Source: Paraburkholderia sp. CNPSo 3272 (GTDB lineage Bacteria > Pseudomonadota > Gammaproteobacteria > Burkholderiales > Burkholderiaceae). Taken from it: 32,190 nucleotides of DNA. Each line of letters begins with the position of its first letter. Position 1 is the first letter of the stretch. Shown piece after piece: positions 1 through 7,332 of this stretch. The notes under the pieces are model-generated. The model saw only the letters and a list, made by a program, of their open reading frames with translations. It was not told the DNA's origin and ran no database searches. Location: the NCBI RefSeq assembly GCF_024206495.1, contig NZ_JAMBPQ010000061.1:1-32190 (forward strand), read 5' to 3'. The position numbers were made by a program, and so were the translations under genes.

Positions 1-431
1 GACTTGGCGGTTGAGGCCGGCGCTGCACCTGTTGTTCTTCTTCGGCAAACGCCTTTCTACCATGCGGACGGCACGCCCCGATGCAGGGCACGTCTCCAGT
101 CGCCCTACGGGCTCCCTTCACCGTGCCCTGCATCAACTAGCCCCGGTCACGATGCGTTGGTCATTTCCGCGAGTTCTTTTTTTGCTCTCGCGTCACACCG
201 CCTCTATGTGACGCCGCCAGATTTGCGCGGATTTAGACCGCCATCGACAGTCATGCCGGCGTATAGCGAAAAAGGTGCGCGTGTTTGCGGTGTGAAGCGG
301 CGCTACGCATACACATATAATGATGTTCCGTGCGGAGCACGGGCAAACCATGCAAGCTTAGGCGTTCAGCGCCGAGCGCAGGAGCATTGATGCGGGCGTG
401 AGCACAGCGGACCACGCCCGCCGTGCATCGT
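1..431. other. Island edge sequence without a supported gene
   Basis: No reading frame here has a convincing start, ribosome site and protein-like composition. The frames present are short, arginine/serine/proline-rich and overlap one another. A TATAAT hexamer occurs at 316-321 on the plus strand, followed by a 6-bp hairpin (328-333 with 337-342), but no good -35 box is present. I have a vague recollection of similar sequence in ICEclc-like integrative elements of beta- and gammaproteobacteria; this was not checked. Confidence 0.4.
392..421. repeat. 9-bp inverted repeat downstream of small gene
   Basis: GCGGGCGTG (392-400) pairs perfectly with CACGCCCGC (413-421) across a 12-nt loop. It sits just past the stop codon of the minus-strand small gene at 432-632, where a terminator is expected. 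No T-run follows on either strand, so it is only terminator-like. Confidence 0.45.
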
Positions 432-632
432 TTAGTTAGTCGCGGTAAGCCTTGCACGGCACAGCTCCAACTCCTTGCTGAGCGCGTCTATTTCGCCTTG
501 CATGTCCCCTGCTCGCCGCAGCAGGCGCCCCACCTCATTCCAGTACGCATAGCCCAAGTCTCCGTCCGCCATCGCCAGTTCGTGAATCTTTCGGAGAGCG
601 ACGTCGAGGTCAATCTGGTTATCAGAAGGCAT
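432..632 (-). CDS. Small hypothetical protein (66 aa)
   Basis: I do not recognise this protein. The frame from the ATG at 632 encodes 66 residues, acidic and helical-looking, with heptad-like leucine spacing in its C-terminal half (LLRRAGDMQGEIDALSKEL), consistent with a short coiled coil. The longer frame extending upstream to 1049 is serine/arginine-rich and not protein-like, so the internal ATG, preceded by GGGA at a usable distance, is the better start. It lies alone in an accessory region with an inverted repeat just after its stop. It could be a small island protein of the kind that accompanies integrative elements. Function is unknown. Confidence 0.5.
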   Translation of the reverse strand: MPSDNQIDLDVALRKIHELAMADGDLGYAYWNEVGRLLRRAGDMQGEIDALSKELELCRARLTATN

Positions 633-1013
633 TTTGTTTTCCCGTAGTGAAGCCGCCATACAGTGGCTGAAGGCATCGAGCGGCCCAAGCGCGAGCGCAT
701 CATTGCCAGCGGATAAGCTGCATCTTAGGCGCGATAGAGCTATACGGCGATAGGCACAAAGCAGAGCGAGGGAACCACGCCGGCGAAAACTGGTGTCGCC
801 CGCACGCATGACGGTCTGCCTGGTGGCTCCTACTTCATCAGGACCCAGCGGGCAGACCGCCAACTGCACACATACATACACCGAGGGAGACCTCACGCGA
901 CGATTCGCCAAGTCGTCGCAAACCGCCGTAGCTCTATGCCGGGTAACGCTGGCTGGTAGGGCTGCAACGGGCGCTGGATGACGACAGTCATCCTTCGACC
1001 CACTCGAAGACGA
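633..1013. other. Intergenic stretch, nothing recognised
   Basis: Between the small hypothetical gene and the intron-like sequence I see no gene, RNA or repeat that I can support. Open frames here are short and of random composition. Confidence 0.4.
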
Positions 1014-1580
1014 AGAAGTTGGGCGACACGGACACGGGCGCCTGGGCAACCAGGCCGAACCCTGTTCAGCGCGAAGCGGTGAGAATCCGCACCGGGGGGC
1101 GTTCGGAAACGAACGGCGTTACCCGGTCTCGGCAGGTGGGCTGATGAGGCGTCAGAAATGGCGCAGGGGCACGAGGGGAAACCTGGACTGCTCGGCACCA
1201 CGCGGAAATGCGTGGGTCTTTGGATAGCTTAAGCCTGTAATTGGGGGTGTGAGTCCCCCATCCGAGTAAAAACCATTGGATATGCCCTTCGGGGTGATGA
1301 ATCAGTGAAGGTTTCGGGACGGTAACCCGATGCTATGGAACATCGTAGGGCGAAAGTGGCCATGAGCCATGAAGCGTATGCGACTTCCGGAACCTGAGGC
1401 TCCATATCTCAAATCGTGGGTTTGACGCGTTGAGCTAACGTGGGAATCTCTGACGGCCAATTGACCAGGGTGGCACCTGGGACGGCGCAAGAGAGGGAGC
1501 GGCGGATAGTAAAGCTCGAGCCGAATGCGAGACCTAATCAGTCAAGCATAATGCGAGCCCCAATGGGGCGCTTGAAAACT
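1014..1580 (+). ncRNA. Group II intron-like domain I relic, no intron-encoded protein
   Basis: This stretch lacks protein-like frames but is dense in short stem-loops and purine-rich linkers typical of a group II intron 5' domain. Examples are GCGCGAAGC followed by GGTGAGAATCCGCACC near 1070-1095, GTTCGGAAACGAAC near 1100, CTGATGAGGCGTCAG near 1141-1155, and several GGGTGTGAGTCCCCC-type hairpins. The recognition rests on resemblance to bacterial group II introns as I remember them, not on an alignment. I could not find a domain V (the 34-nt catalytic hairpin) or any reverse transcriptase/maturase frame between here and 1820. If it is an intron, it is a 5' fragment and inactive. Another large structured RNA is possible. 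Confidence 0.35.
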
Positions 1581-1820
1581 GCCAGCGGTTGAAAGGTGTA
1601 TGTACCCGAAGATGGGAAGGGCTTGGCGGCCCGTTTGCAGCTTATGCCGGACGCGATGCTTGGCGGCATCGCGCCCGACCCTCTACCTTGGCGGGTAGAG
1701 CAGCGGCATTGGAACTACAACGTAGTGTTCACGACAACTCTCTCGGCCCCGCCATGCGGCGGGGCTCCTTCCGACGACGAACACGTCTCGGCCTTTCACA
1801 CCGAAGCCGCCAAGACAACC
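1581..1820. other. Intergenic stretch with one GC-rich hairpin
   Basis: No supported gene. GCCCCGCC (1746-1753) pairs with GGCGGGGC (1758-1765) over a 4-nt loop. It lies downstream of the stop of the minus-strand gene at 1821-2525 and could help end its transcript, though no T-run follows. Confidence 0.4.
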
Positions 1821-2525
1821 CTACGCTTCCTCGCTCACCGATGCGACCTCATGCGCCGCTGATGGGCCTGCCGGCCAGCCCTTCAATGGCTCCGGCAGAT
1901 AGTCGTAGAGCTGGTCAGCGATATCGCCGTCGCGCTCCAGCGCCTCCGCGAGCGCCGTCACGCGTCCCCAAACGGATGGCGTGCGCAGTGCCTCGTCCGT
2001 CATCCGCATGAGATGCTCAAGTTCGCCCGGCGTCAACAGTTGCGACAGTCCGTCGGCCACATCCTGGTCATGCTTGAATTCGGCCTTTGCCGCCTCCACC
2101 GCCAAAGCACCCTGCGGGTAGATGGATGCGGCAACAGAGCCGGCGAGTTTGCTACAAACGTGCGCCCGAACCAGACGCCGCCACGCCTCAAGATTTTCAC
2201 TCTGGGATACTGGCGGCTGTCCTTTCACGACGACGTTGCGCGCCTGCTCTGCAAGCCGCTCGAATCCTTCACGGTCACCGACGAACCGCTCTGCTGCGGC
2301 ATCCCACTGGACATGCATGGTCACCGATGGCACATCCGACGCTTCGCAGACACCGAGCACGTCAACTACGTCGCGACCTTTCCGGGGTTGATAGCGCCAC
2401 GAGGTGCTGCCCGTTGGTGCAACGGCCACGCGGTAGACCTGCGCGCCCCCCAAGGCATGGATGACGGCACGGGCGGCCTCACGAAAACAGATGGCACGAC
2501 GATGTTCTTGAGTCAGTTCGGGCAT
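1821..2525 (-). CDS. M41 (FtsH-type) peptidase-like protein lacking the zinc-binding histidines
   Basis: The 234-residue protein begins with a segment laid out like the start of the FtsH peptidase domain: a helix (EHRRAICFREAARAVIHALGG) followed by VYRVAVAPTGS. In M41 enzymes the helix carries HEAGH, which binds zinc and supplies the catalytic glutamate, and the next strand reads like V.KV.I.PRG. Here HEAGH has become REAAR (residues 15-19), so both histidines are lost while the glutamate remains. A second block (residues about 120-160, LAGSVAASIYP then HDQDVADGL) resembles the later M41 helices with the aspartate region. There is no AAA+ ATPase part. The ATG at 2525 has GGAAG ten bases upstream. 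It stands alone, divergent from hsdM. It may be a non-catalytic scaffold. Family assignment is by pattern only. Confidence 0.5.
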   Translation of the reverse strand: MPELTQEHRRAICFREAARAVIHALGGAQVYRVAVAPTGSTSWRYQPRKGRDVVDVLGVCEASDVPSVTMHVQWDAAAERFVGDREGFERLAEQARNVVVKGQPPVSQSENLEAWRRLVRAHVCSKLAGSVAASIYPQGALAVEAAKAEFKHDQDVADGLSQLLTPGELEHLMRMTDEALRTPSVWGRVTALAEALERDGDIADQLYDYLPEPLKGWPAGPSAAHEVASVSEEA

Positions 2526-3244
2526 GACGGCAAATCTTCCTGCGGTTGAAATGGAGCGGAAAACAATTCATCAGACGATTTATCGGCACGCCAGCCAAAT
2601 CTTGAATTTCCGTCGCCCATCCCTTCAGCCTGCCCGCTGCCTTCGCGTCGAAAAGCGTCTGACCTCTTGATACGCATCAACGCGCGCCTAATAGTTGCAT
2701 CGCTGGGCGAGTGGATTTCGCTGCCTCGTATAACTCTCCGACTTTGTGAGAACGGGAAAGAACAGCGCTTATTTCATGAGTCTCTTTTAGATTGCGGACA
2801 ACAGGGTCGCCCTGCTCACCGACGTTCCGACTTCATTTGGCGCCAGGGGTGGCGCTGATAGGAACATTCGCACAAGCCTCATCCCAACATAGATACGTTA
2901 CGTTGCATAACCAACTCAATTTACCTGGTTTTCCTTACTTTCATATCGCCGATGGTACTGAGCGGGCCGTGTTGCTGCGCGTACGGGCGCAATTGCCGCA
3001 CTCGCGGACTGGACGCCCTGATGCCGCCCCTCCTGCCGGCCGGCCCTCAACATCCGCACGCTTACCGCCGGCTGCCCTCCCCGCCTGGGCAGCCTATGAG
3101 CAAACCGGAACGCGAATCACCGTCCGCCAACCCAATGTAAAATCAGCTTCACTTCCGAGCCGGCACCTGGCAGACATCCACTTACAGCGTCCAGCACGGT
3201 CCCCGGCCGCCCGAAAGCAAGCAAATAGCCATAGGCCACACGTA
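2526..3244. other. Long intergenic region upstream of hsdM
   Basis: This 719-bp stretch separates the M41-like gene from hsdM. The hsdM frame stays open leftward to 2792, but the encoded extension is proline/arginine-rich and not protein-like. The hsd promoter should lie here; a TAAAAT box at 3138-3143 is a possible -10 element but has no convincing -35 partner. No repeats or RNA genes were recognised. Confidence 0.4.
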
Positions 3245-5086
3245 ATGAATCATCAAGCACTATCGTCGTTCATCTGGTCCGTCGCAGACCTGCTGCGCGG
3301 CGACTACAAACAGTCTGAATATGGACGGGTGATTCTGCCCTTCACCGTGCTGCGCCGTCTCGATTGTGTGCTCGAACCCACGAAGGCCGCAGTGCTCGCG
3401 GAGTTCGAAGCGAAATCGAAGATGGGTGTCAACCCTGAGCCATTCTTGCTGCGTGTCGCCGGCAACGCTAGGTTCTACAACACGTCGCCGCTCGACCTAG
3501 TCAAGTTGCTGGGTGACCAGGACAACATCCGGCAGAACCTCTACGCATACATTCAGGCCTTCTCGCCAGCAGCTCGTGACATCTTCGAACGCTTCGACTT
3601 CTACACGCAGGTCGAGCGCCTCGCGAAGGCCAATCTGCTCTACCTGGTGACGGAGAAGTTCGCCAACATCGACCTCCACCCCGATGTGGTCGACAACACG
3701 CAGATGGGGCTCGTTTTCGAAGAACTCATCCGGAAGTTCGCGGAAATCTCGAACGAGACGGCCGGGGAGCACTTCACCCCACGGGAAGTCATCCGCTTGA
3801 TGGTCAACCTGCTGTTCATCGAGGACAGCGACGTGCTTACCGCCGGCAATGCCGTCGTGCGGACCATTTACGACCCGACGGCCGGGACCGGCGGCATGCT
3901 CTCGGTGTCGGACGAATACCTGCGCGAGCACAACCCGGCTGCGCGACTGACGATGTACGGTCAGGAGCTGAACGACGAGTCATACGCCATCTGCAAGGCT
4001 GACATGCTTATCAAGGGGCAGGACGTCGCGAACATCGTCGCGGGGAACACCTTGTCCGACGACGGCCATACCGGTCGCAAGTTCGACTACATGCTGTCCA
4101 ATCCACCATTCGGCGTCGAATGGAAGAAGGTTGAAAAGGCAGTACGGACCGAGTACGAGCAGAAAGGCTTCGACGGCCGCTTCGGCCCTGGCCTGCCGCG
4201 CGTGTCAGATGGCTCGATGCTGTTTTTGCTGCACCTCATCAGCAAGATGCGTCCGGCGAAGGACGGCGGCAGCCGCTTCGGCATCGTGCTGAACGGCTCG
4301 CCGCTTTTCACTGGCGGCGCAGGCAGCGGTGAAAGCGAAATCCGGAAGTACGTCTTGGAGAACGACCTGGTGGAGGCCATTGTTGGCCTGCCGACTGACA
4401 TGTTCTACAACACGGGCATCTCGACCTACGTGTGGATTCTGACGAACAGGAAGCCCGACGCTCGCAAGGGGTTCGTTCAACTCATCGACGCGTCGAGCTT
4501 CTGGCAGAAAATGCGCAAGAGCCTGGGCAGCAAGCGCCGCGAGATGTCAGACGAGCACATTGCGACGGTCACCCGTCTATTCGGGGACTTCGCGGAAGCA
4601 GAGCTGGCAACTGTTTTCGATGCTGGAGGTACGGTCGTTGGTCGTTGGGTTGTGCCGGCAGGCAGCAATGCGCCTGACGTGCCGGCGGGTGGCACGGTGA
4701 AGTCTGCGCCGATTTCGCGGATTTTCCGGAACCAGGACTTCGGCTACACCACCATTACGGTGGAGCGCCCGCTGCGCGATGAGCAGGGCAACGTTGTGCT
4801 GGGTGCCAAAGGCAAGCAAAAAGGCAAACCACAGGCGGATAGCGCGCTGCGCGACACTGAGAATGTGGCTCTCTCCGACAACATCGAGGCATATTTTGCG
4901 CGCGAGGTCTTGCCTCATGCGCCGGACGCCTGGATTGACGAGGAGAAAAGCAAGGTCGGCTATGAGATTCCGTTCAACCGGCACTTCTATGTGTTCGAGC
5001 CGCCTCGTGACCTGCACTCGATTGACGAGGAACTGAAGGCGGTATCGGCAAGCATCATGAAGATGCTCGAGGAGTTGGCAGAGTGA
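3245..5086 (+). CDS. hsdM: Type I restriction-modification DNA methyltransferase subunit
   Basis: HsdM transfers a methyl group from S-adenosylmethionine to adenine N6 in the site chosen by HsdS; two HsdM and one HsdS form the methylase, and HsdR completes the restriction complex. The 613-residue protein starts with the helical HsdM N-terminal domain (MNHQALSSFIWSVADLLRG). It carries the SAM-binding motif DPTAGTGG at residues 210-217 and the catalytic NPPF at 286-289, both intact. I chose the ATG at 3245 because it gives the usual family N-terminus; the frame upstream is open but not protein-like. The ribosome site is weak. The stop overlaps the hsdS start by 4 nt, indicating translational coupling. 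Length and motifs suggest a functional enzyme. Confidence 0.95.
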   Translation: MNHQALSSFIWSVADLLRGDYKQSEYGRVILPFTVLRRLDCVLEPTKAAVLAEFEAKSKMGVNPEPFLLRVAGNARFYNTSPLDLVKLLGDQDNIRQNLYAYIQAFSPAARDIFERFDFYTQVERLAKANLLYLVTEKFANIDLHPDVVDNTQMGLVFEELIRKFAEISNETAGEHFTPREVIRLMVNLLFIEDSDVLTAGNAVVRTIYDPTAGTGGMLSVSDEYLREHNPAARLTMYGQELNDESYAICKADMLIKGQDVANIVAGNTLSDDGHTGRKFDYMLSNPPFGVEWKKVEKAVRTEYEQKGFDGRFGPGLPRVSDGSMLFLLHLISKMRPAKDGGSRFGIVLNGSPLFTGGAGSGESEIRKYVLENDLVEAIVGLPTDMFYNTGISTYVWILTNRKPDARKGFVQLIDASSFWQKMRKSLGSKRREMSDEHIATVTRLFGDFAEAELATVFDAGGTVVGRWVVPAGSNAPDVPAGGTVKSAPISRIFRNQDFGYTTITVERPLRDEQGNVVLGAKGKQKGKPQADSALRDTENVALSDNIEAYFAREVLPHAPDAWIDEEKSKVGYEIPFNRHFYVFEPPRDLHSIDEELKAVSASIMKMLEELAE

Positions 5087-6348
5087 GCTTGCCCCGTTAT
5101 CCCAAGTACCGTAACAGCGGTGCCCCGTGGCTCGGCGACGTGCCGGCTCATTGGCAGATTTCGCCTCTCAAGCGTCTTATCGATATCCAGAACGGCGCAG
5201 ACCACAAAGCGGTCGAGCAGCCGGACGGCTATCCAGTCATCGGGTCTGGAGGAGCGTTTGCCTTCGCGTCCGACTATCTGTACGACGGGGAAGCCGTGCT
5301 ACTTGGTCGGAAGGGGACGATTGACAAACCACTTCATGTAACCGGCAAATTCTGGACCGTTGACACGATGTACTGGTCGAAAATCAAGCCTGGCGCAAGC
5401 GGAAGATTTTCTTACTATGCGGCTCTCACAATACCGTTCAGCTACTACTCAACGAGCACGGCCCTACCTAGTATGACGAAGAGCGCGCTGAACGCGCATT
5501 CGATTGCATGCCCGCCATTGGAAGAACAGACAATCATTGCCGCTTTTCTTGACCGTGAGACTGCCAAAATCGACGCGCTGATTGCCGAGCAGGAAAAGCT
5601 CCTCACCCTCCTGTCAGAAAAGCGCCAGGCGACCATATCGCACGCCGTGACGCGTGGCATCAATCGTGATGCACCGATGAAGGATTCGGGAGCAGTGTGG
5701 CTGGGAAAGGTGCCGGCACATTGGGAGGTCTGTCGCGTGAAAGACGTCGCGCGCCTGGAAAGCGGTCATACCCCGTCAAAGCAAATCCCGGAATACTGGG
5801 AAGACTGTGAGATTCCATGGGTATCGCTGAACGATTCCAAGCATTTGGCGAAACACGACTACATCTCTGACACCGCAGTGAAAATCAATGAGTTAGGGCT
5901 TGCCAACTCGTCTGCGCGAATGCTGCCCGCAGGAGCGGTTGTATTTACGCGAGACGCCACAATCGGGCTCGCAAGCATTACAACGATTCCGATGGCGGTT
6001 TCTCAGCACCTGATAGCCTGGTGCCCGTCTCAGCGCATCACTTCACTTTATCTTTTACGGGTCTTCAATGCGATGAAGCCTCATCTCGACTCGTACACCT
6101 TTGGTGCAACCATCAAAACGATTGGCATGGGTGACGTGAAGAAGTTGGTTACACCGGTACCGCCAGTCGAGGAGCAACAAGAAATTGCGGCGTTCATTGA
6201 TTCTGAGACGACAAAGCTCGACGAACTCAAAGCCAATGCTGAACGTGGCATTGACCTGCTTAAGGAACGCCGCAGCGCACTAATTTCCGCCGCTGTTACC
6301 GGAAAAATCGACGTCCGCAATGCGGTGCCGCAGGAGCTAGCCGCATGA
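5083..6348 (+). CDS. hsdS: Type I restriction-modification specificity subunit
   Basis: HsdS reads the bipartite target sequence and holds HsdM and HsdR. The 421-residue protein shows two half-repeats: SGAPWLGDVPAHW near residue 12, then a target-recognition domain ending in PPLEEQ at 144; and SGAVWLGKVPAHW near 202, then a second domain ending in PPVEEQ at 360. Each is followed by a conserved long helix with leucine/alanine heptads that sets the spacing of the two half-sites. The first recognition domain is about 115 residues, the second about 145. The start is a GTG overlapping the hsdM stop, and the stop overlaps the ATG of the next gene. Base use is less G/C-biased than in hsdM, as expected for exchangeable recognition domains. 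Target sequence cannot be predicted. Confidence 0.95.
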   Translation: MSLPRYPKYRNSGAPWLGDVPAHWQISPLKRLIDIQNGADHKAVEQPDGYPVIGSGGAFAFASDYLYDGEAVLLGRKGTIDKPLHVTGKFWTVDTMYWSKIKPGASGRFSYYAALTIPFSYYSTSTALPSMTKSALNAHSIACPPLEEQTIIAAFLDRETAKIDALIAEQEKLLTLLSEKRQATISHAVTRGINRDAPMKDSGAVWLGKVPAHWEVCRVKDVARLESGHTPSKQIPEYWEDCEIPWVSLNDSKHLAKHDYISDTAVKINELGLANSSARMLPAGAVVFTRDATIGLASITTIPMAVSQHLIAWCPSQRITSLYLLRVFNAMKPHLDSYTFGATIKTIGMGDVKKLVTPVPPVEEQQEIAAFIDSETTKLDELKANAERGIDLLKERRSALISAAVTGKIDVRNAVPQELAA

Positions 6349-7277
6349 GCGACATCCAATTGTTCCGCCTGAAAAGCGGTACGGCGAGCGAGTTACCGGG
6401 CAAGGCCGCAAAGTTGGAAAAGCAGCTGCAGGGTCTCGTCGAAGCGAACATGCAAACGTTCCTTAGCATTCGCTTTCTTGCCAGCGAGTACATCACTGGC
6501 AAGACGCACAAGGGCCGAATTGATTCGCTCGGCCTCGACGAAAACGGCTGCCCGGTCATCATCGAGTACAAGCGCCACAGCAACGAGAACGTCATCAATC
6601 AGGGACTGTTCTACCTGGATTGGCTCCTTGACCACCGGGCGGAGTTCCGGTGGCTGGTCATGGAAAAGCTCGGCAAGGACGTAGCGGACGAAATTGAGTG
6701 GACTGGCACTCGCCTGCTTTGCATCGCTGCCGATTTCACCCGCTACGACGAGCATGCCGTCCAGCAGATTCCCCGCAATATCGAGCTGATTCGCTACAAG
6801 CTTTTCGGCGATGACCTGTTATTGTTCGAGCTGGTGAACGCGCAAAGTGTGCCGGATGCGACTGCAGTAGAGCCTCTTCCGGCAGACCTCACCGCAGAGA
6901 CGGATAAACCAAAGTCGACGGGCAAGGACAAATCACTCGACGAGCAGCTCGCCGCCGCGTCTGCCGAGATTCGTGACCTGTATGCTCAAGTCGCCAGCTT
7001 CCTGACGGCATTGGGTGATGACGTTCAGGAGAAGCGCCTGAAGCTCTACACTGCCTTCCGGCGCCTGAAGAATTTCGCATGCGTCATCGCCTACCCAAAC
7101 AGGCTGGTGGTCATGGTCAAACTCGACCCGACCACGGTCGCGTTCGAGGATGGCTTCAGTCGCGATGTAAGTCAGATTGGTCACTGGGGCACCGGTGACA
7201 TCGAACTGACACTACGCACGCCGGCCGACCTGGACCGGGCGAAGCCGCTGCTCGAGCGCAGCTATTCCGAGGGCTAA
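6345..7277 (+). CDS. PD-(D/E)XK nuclease fused to a DUF5655-like domain, within the hsd operon
   Basis: This 310-residue protein is not a standard Type I subunit. Its N-terminal half contains a nuclease signature, D60 followed by IIEYK with E74 and K76 (D-x13-E-x-K), in the context RIDSLGLDENGCPVIIEYKR, like DUF91/NucS-type endonuclease folds. After a low-complexity linker (about residues 180-205) comes a C-terminal domain (about 210-308, with RLKNFACVIAYPNRLVVMVKL and IGHWGTGDIELTL) that resembles DUF5655. The ATG overlaps the hsdS stop by 4 nt, and hsdR follows after 55 nt, so it should be co-expressed with the restriction complex. I infer an accessory DNA-cleaving or DNA-end-binding role; the substrate is unknown. 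Domain names rest on pattern recognition. Confidence 0.8.
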   Translation: MSDIQLFRLKSGTASELPGKAAKLEKQLQGLVEANMQTFLSIRFLASEYITGKTHKGRIDSLGLDENGCPVIIEYKRHSNENVINQGLFYLDWLLDHRAEFRWLVMEKLGKDVADEIEWTGTRLLCIAADFTRYDEHAVQQIPRNIELIRYKLFGDDLLLFELVNAQSVPDATAVEPLPADLTAETDKPKSTGKDKSLDEQLAAASAEIRDLYAQVASFLTALGDDVQEKRLKLYTAFRRLKNFACVIAYPNRLVVMVKLDPTTVAFEDGFSRDVSQIGHWGTGDIELTLRTPADLDRAKPLLERSYSEG

Positions 7278-7332
7278 AGGCTTATTGCTCTCTCACGAAA
7301 CAACAAGAATATCGAACGCATGGGGGCCATCC

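Noticed and set aside
1014..1820. Intron-encoded reverse transcriptase
   Set aside because: No frame here shows reverse transcriptase motifs such as YADD, so no intron protein or retron enzyme is claimed.
1589..2011. Plus-strand frames over the M41-like gene and its downstream region
   Set aside because: Overlapping Arg/Pro-rich frames without ribosome sites; the minus-strand frame is far more protein-like.
2792..3244. N-terminal extension of hsdM by 151 codons
   Set aside because: The added sequence is proline/arginine-rich and does not resemble HsdM; the family N-terminus begins at 3245.
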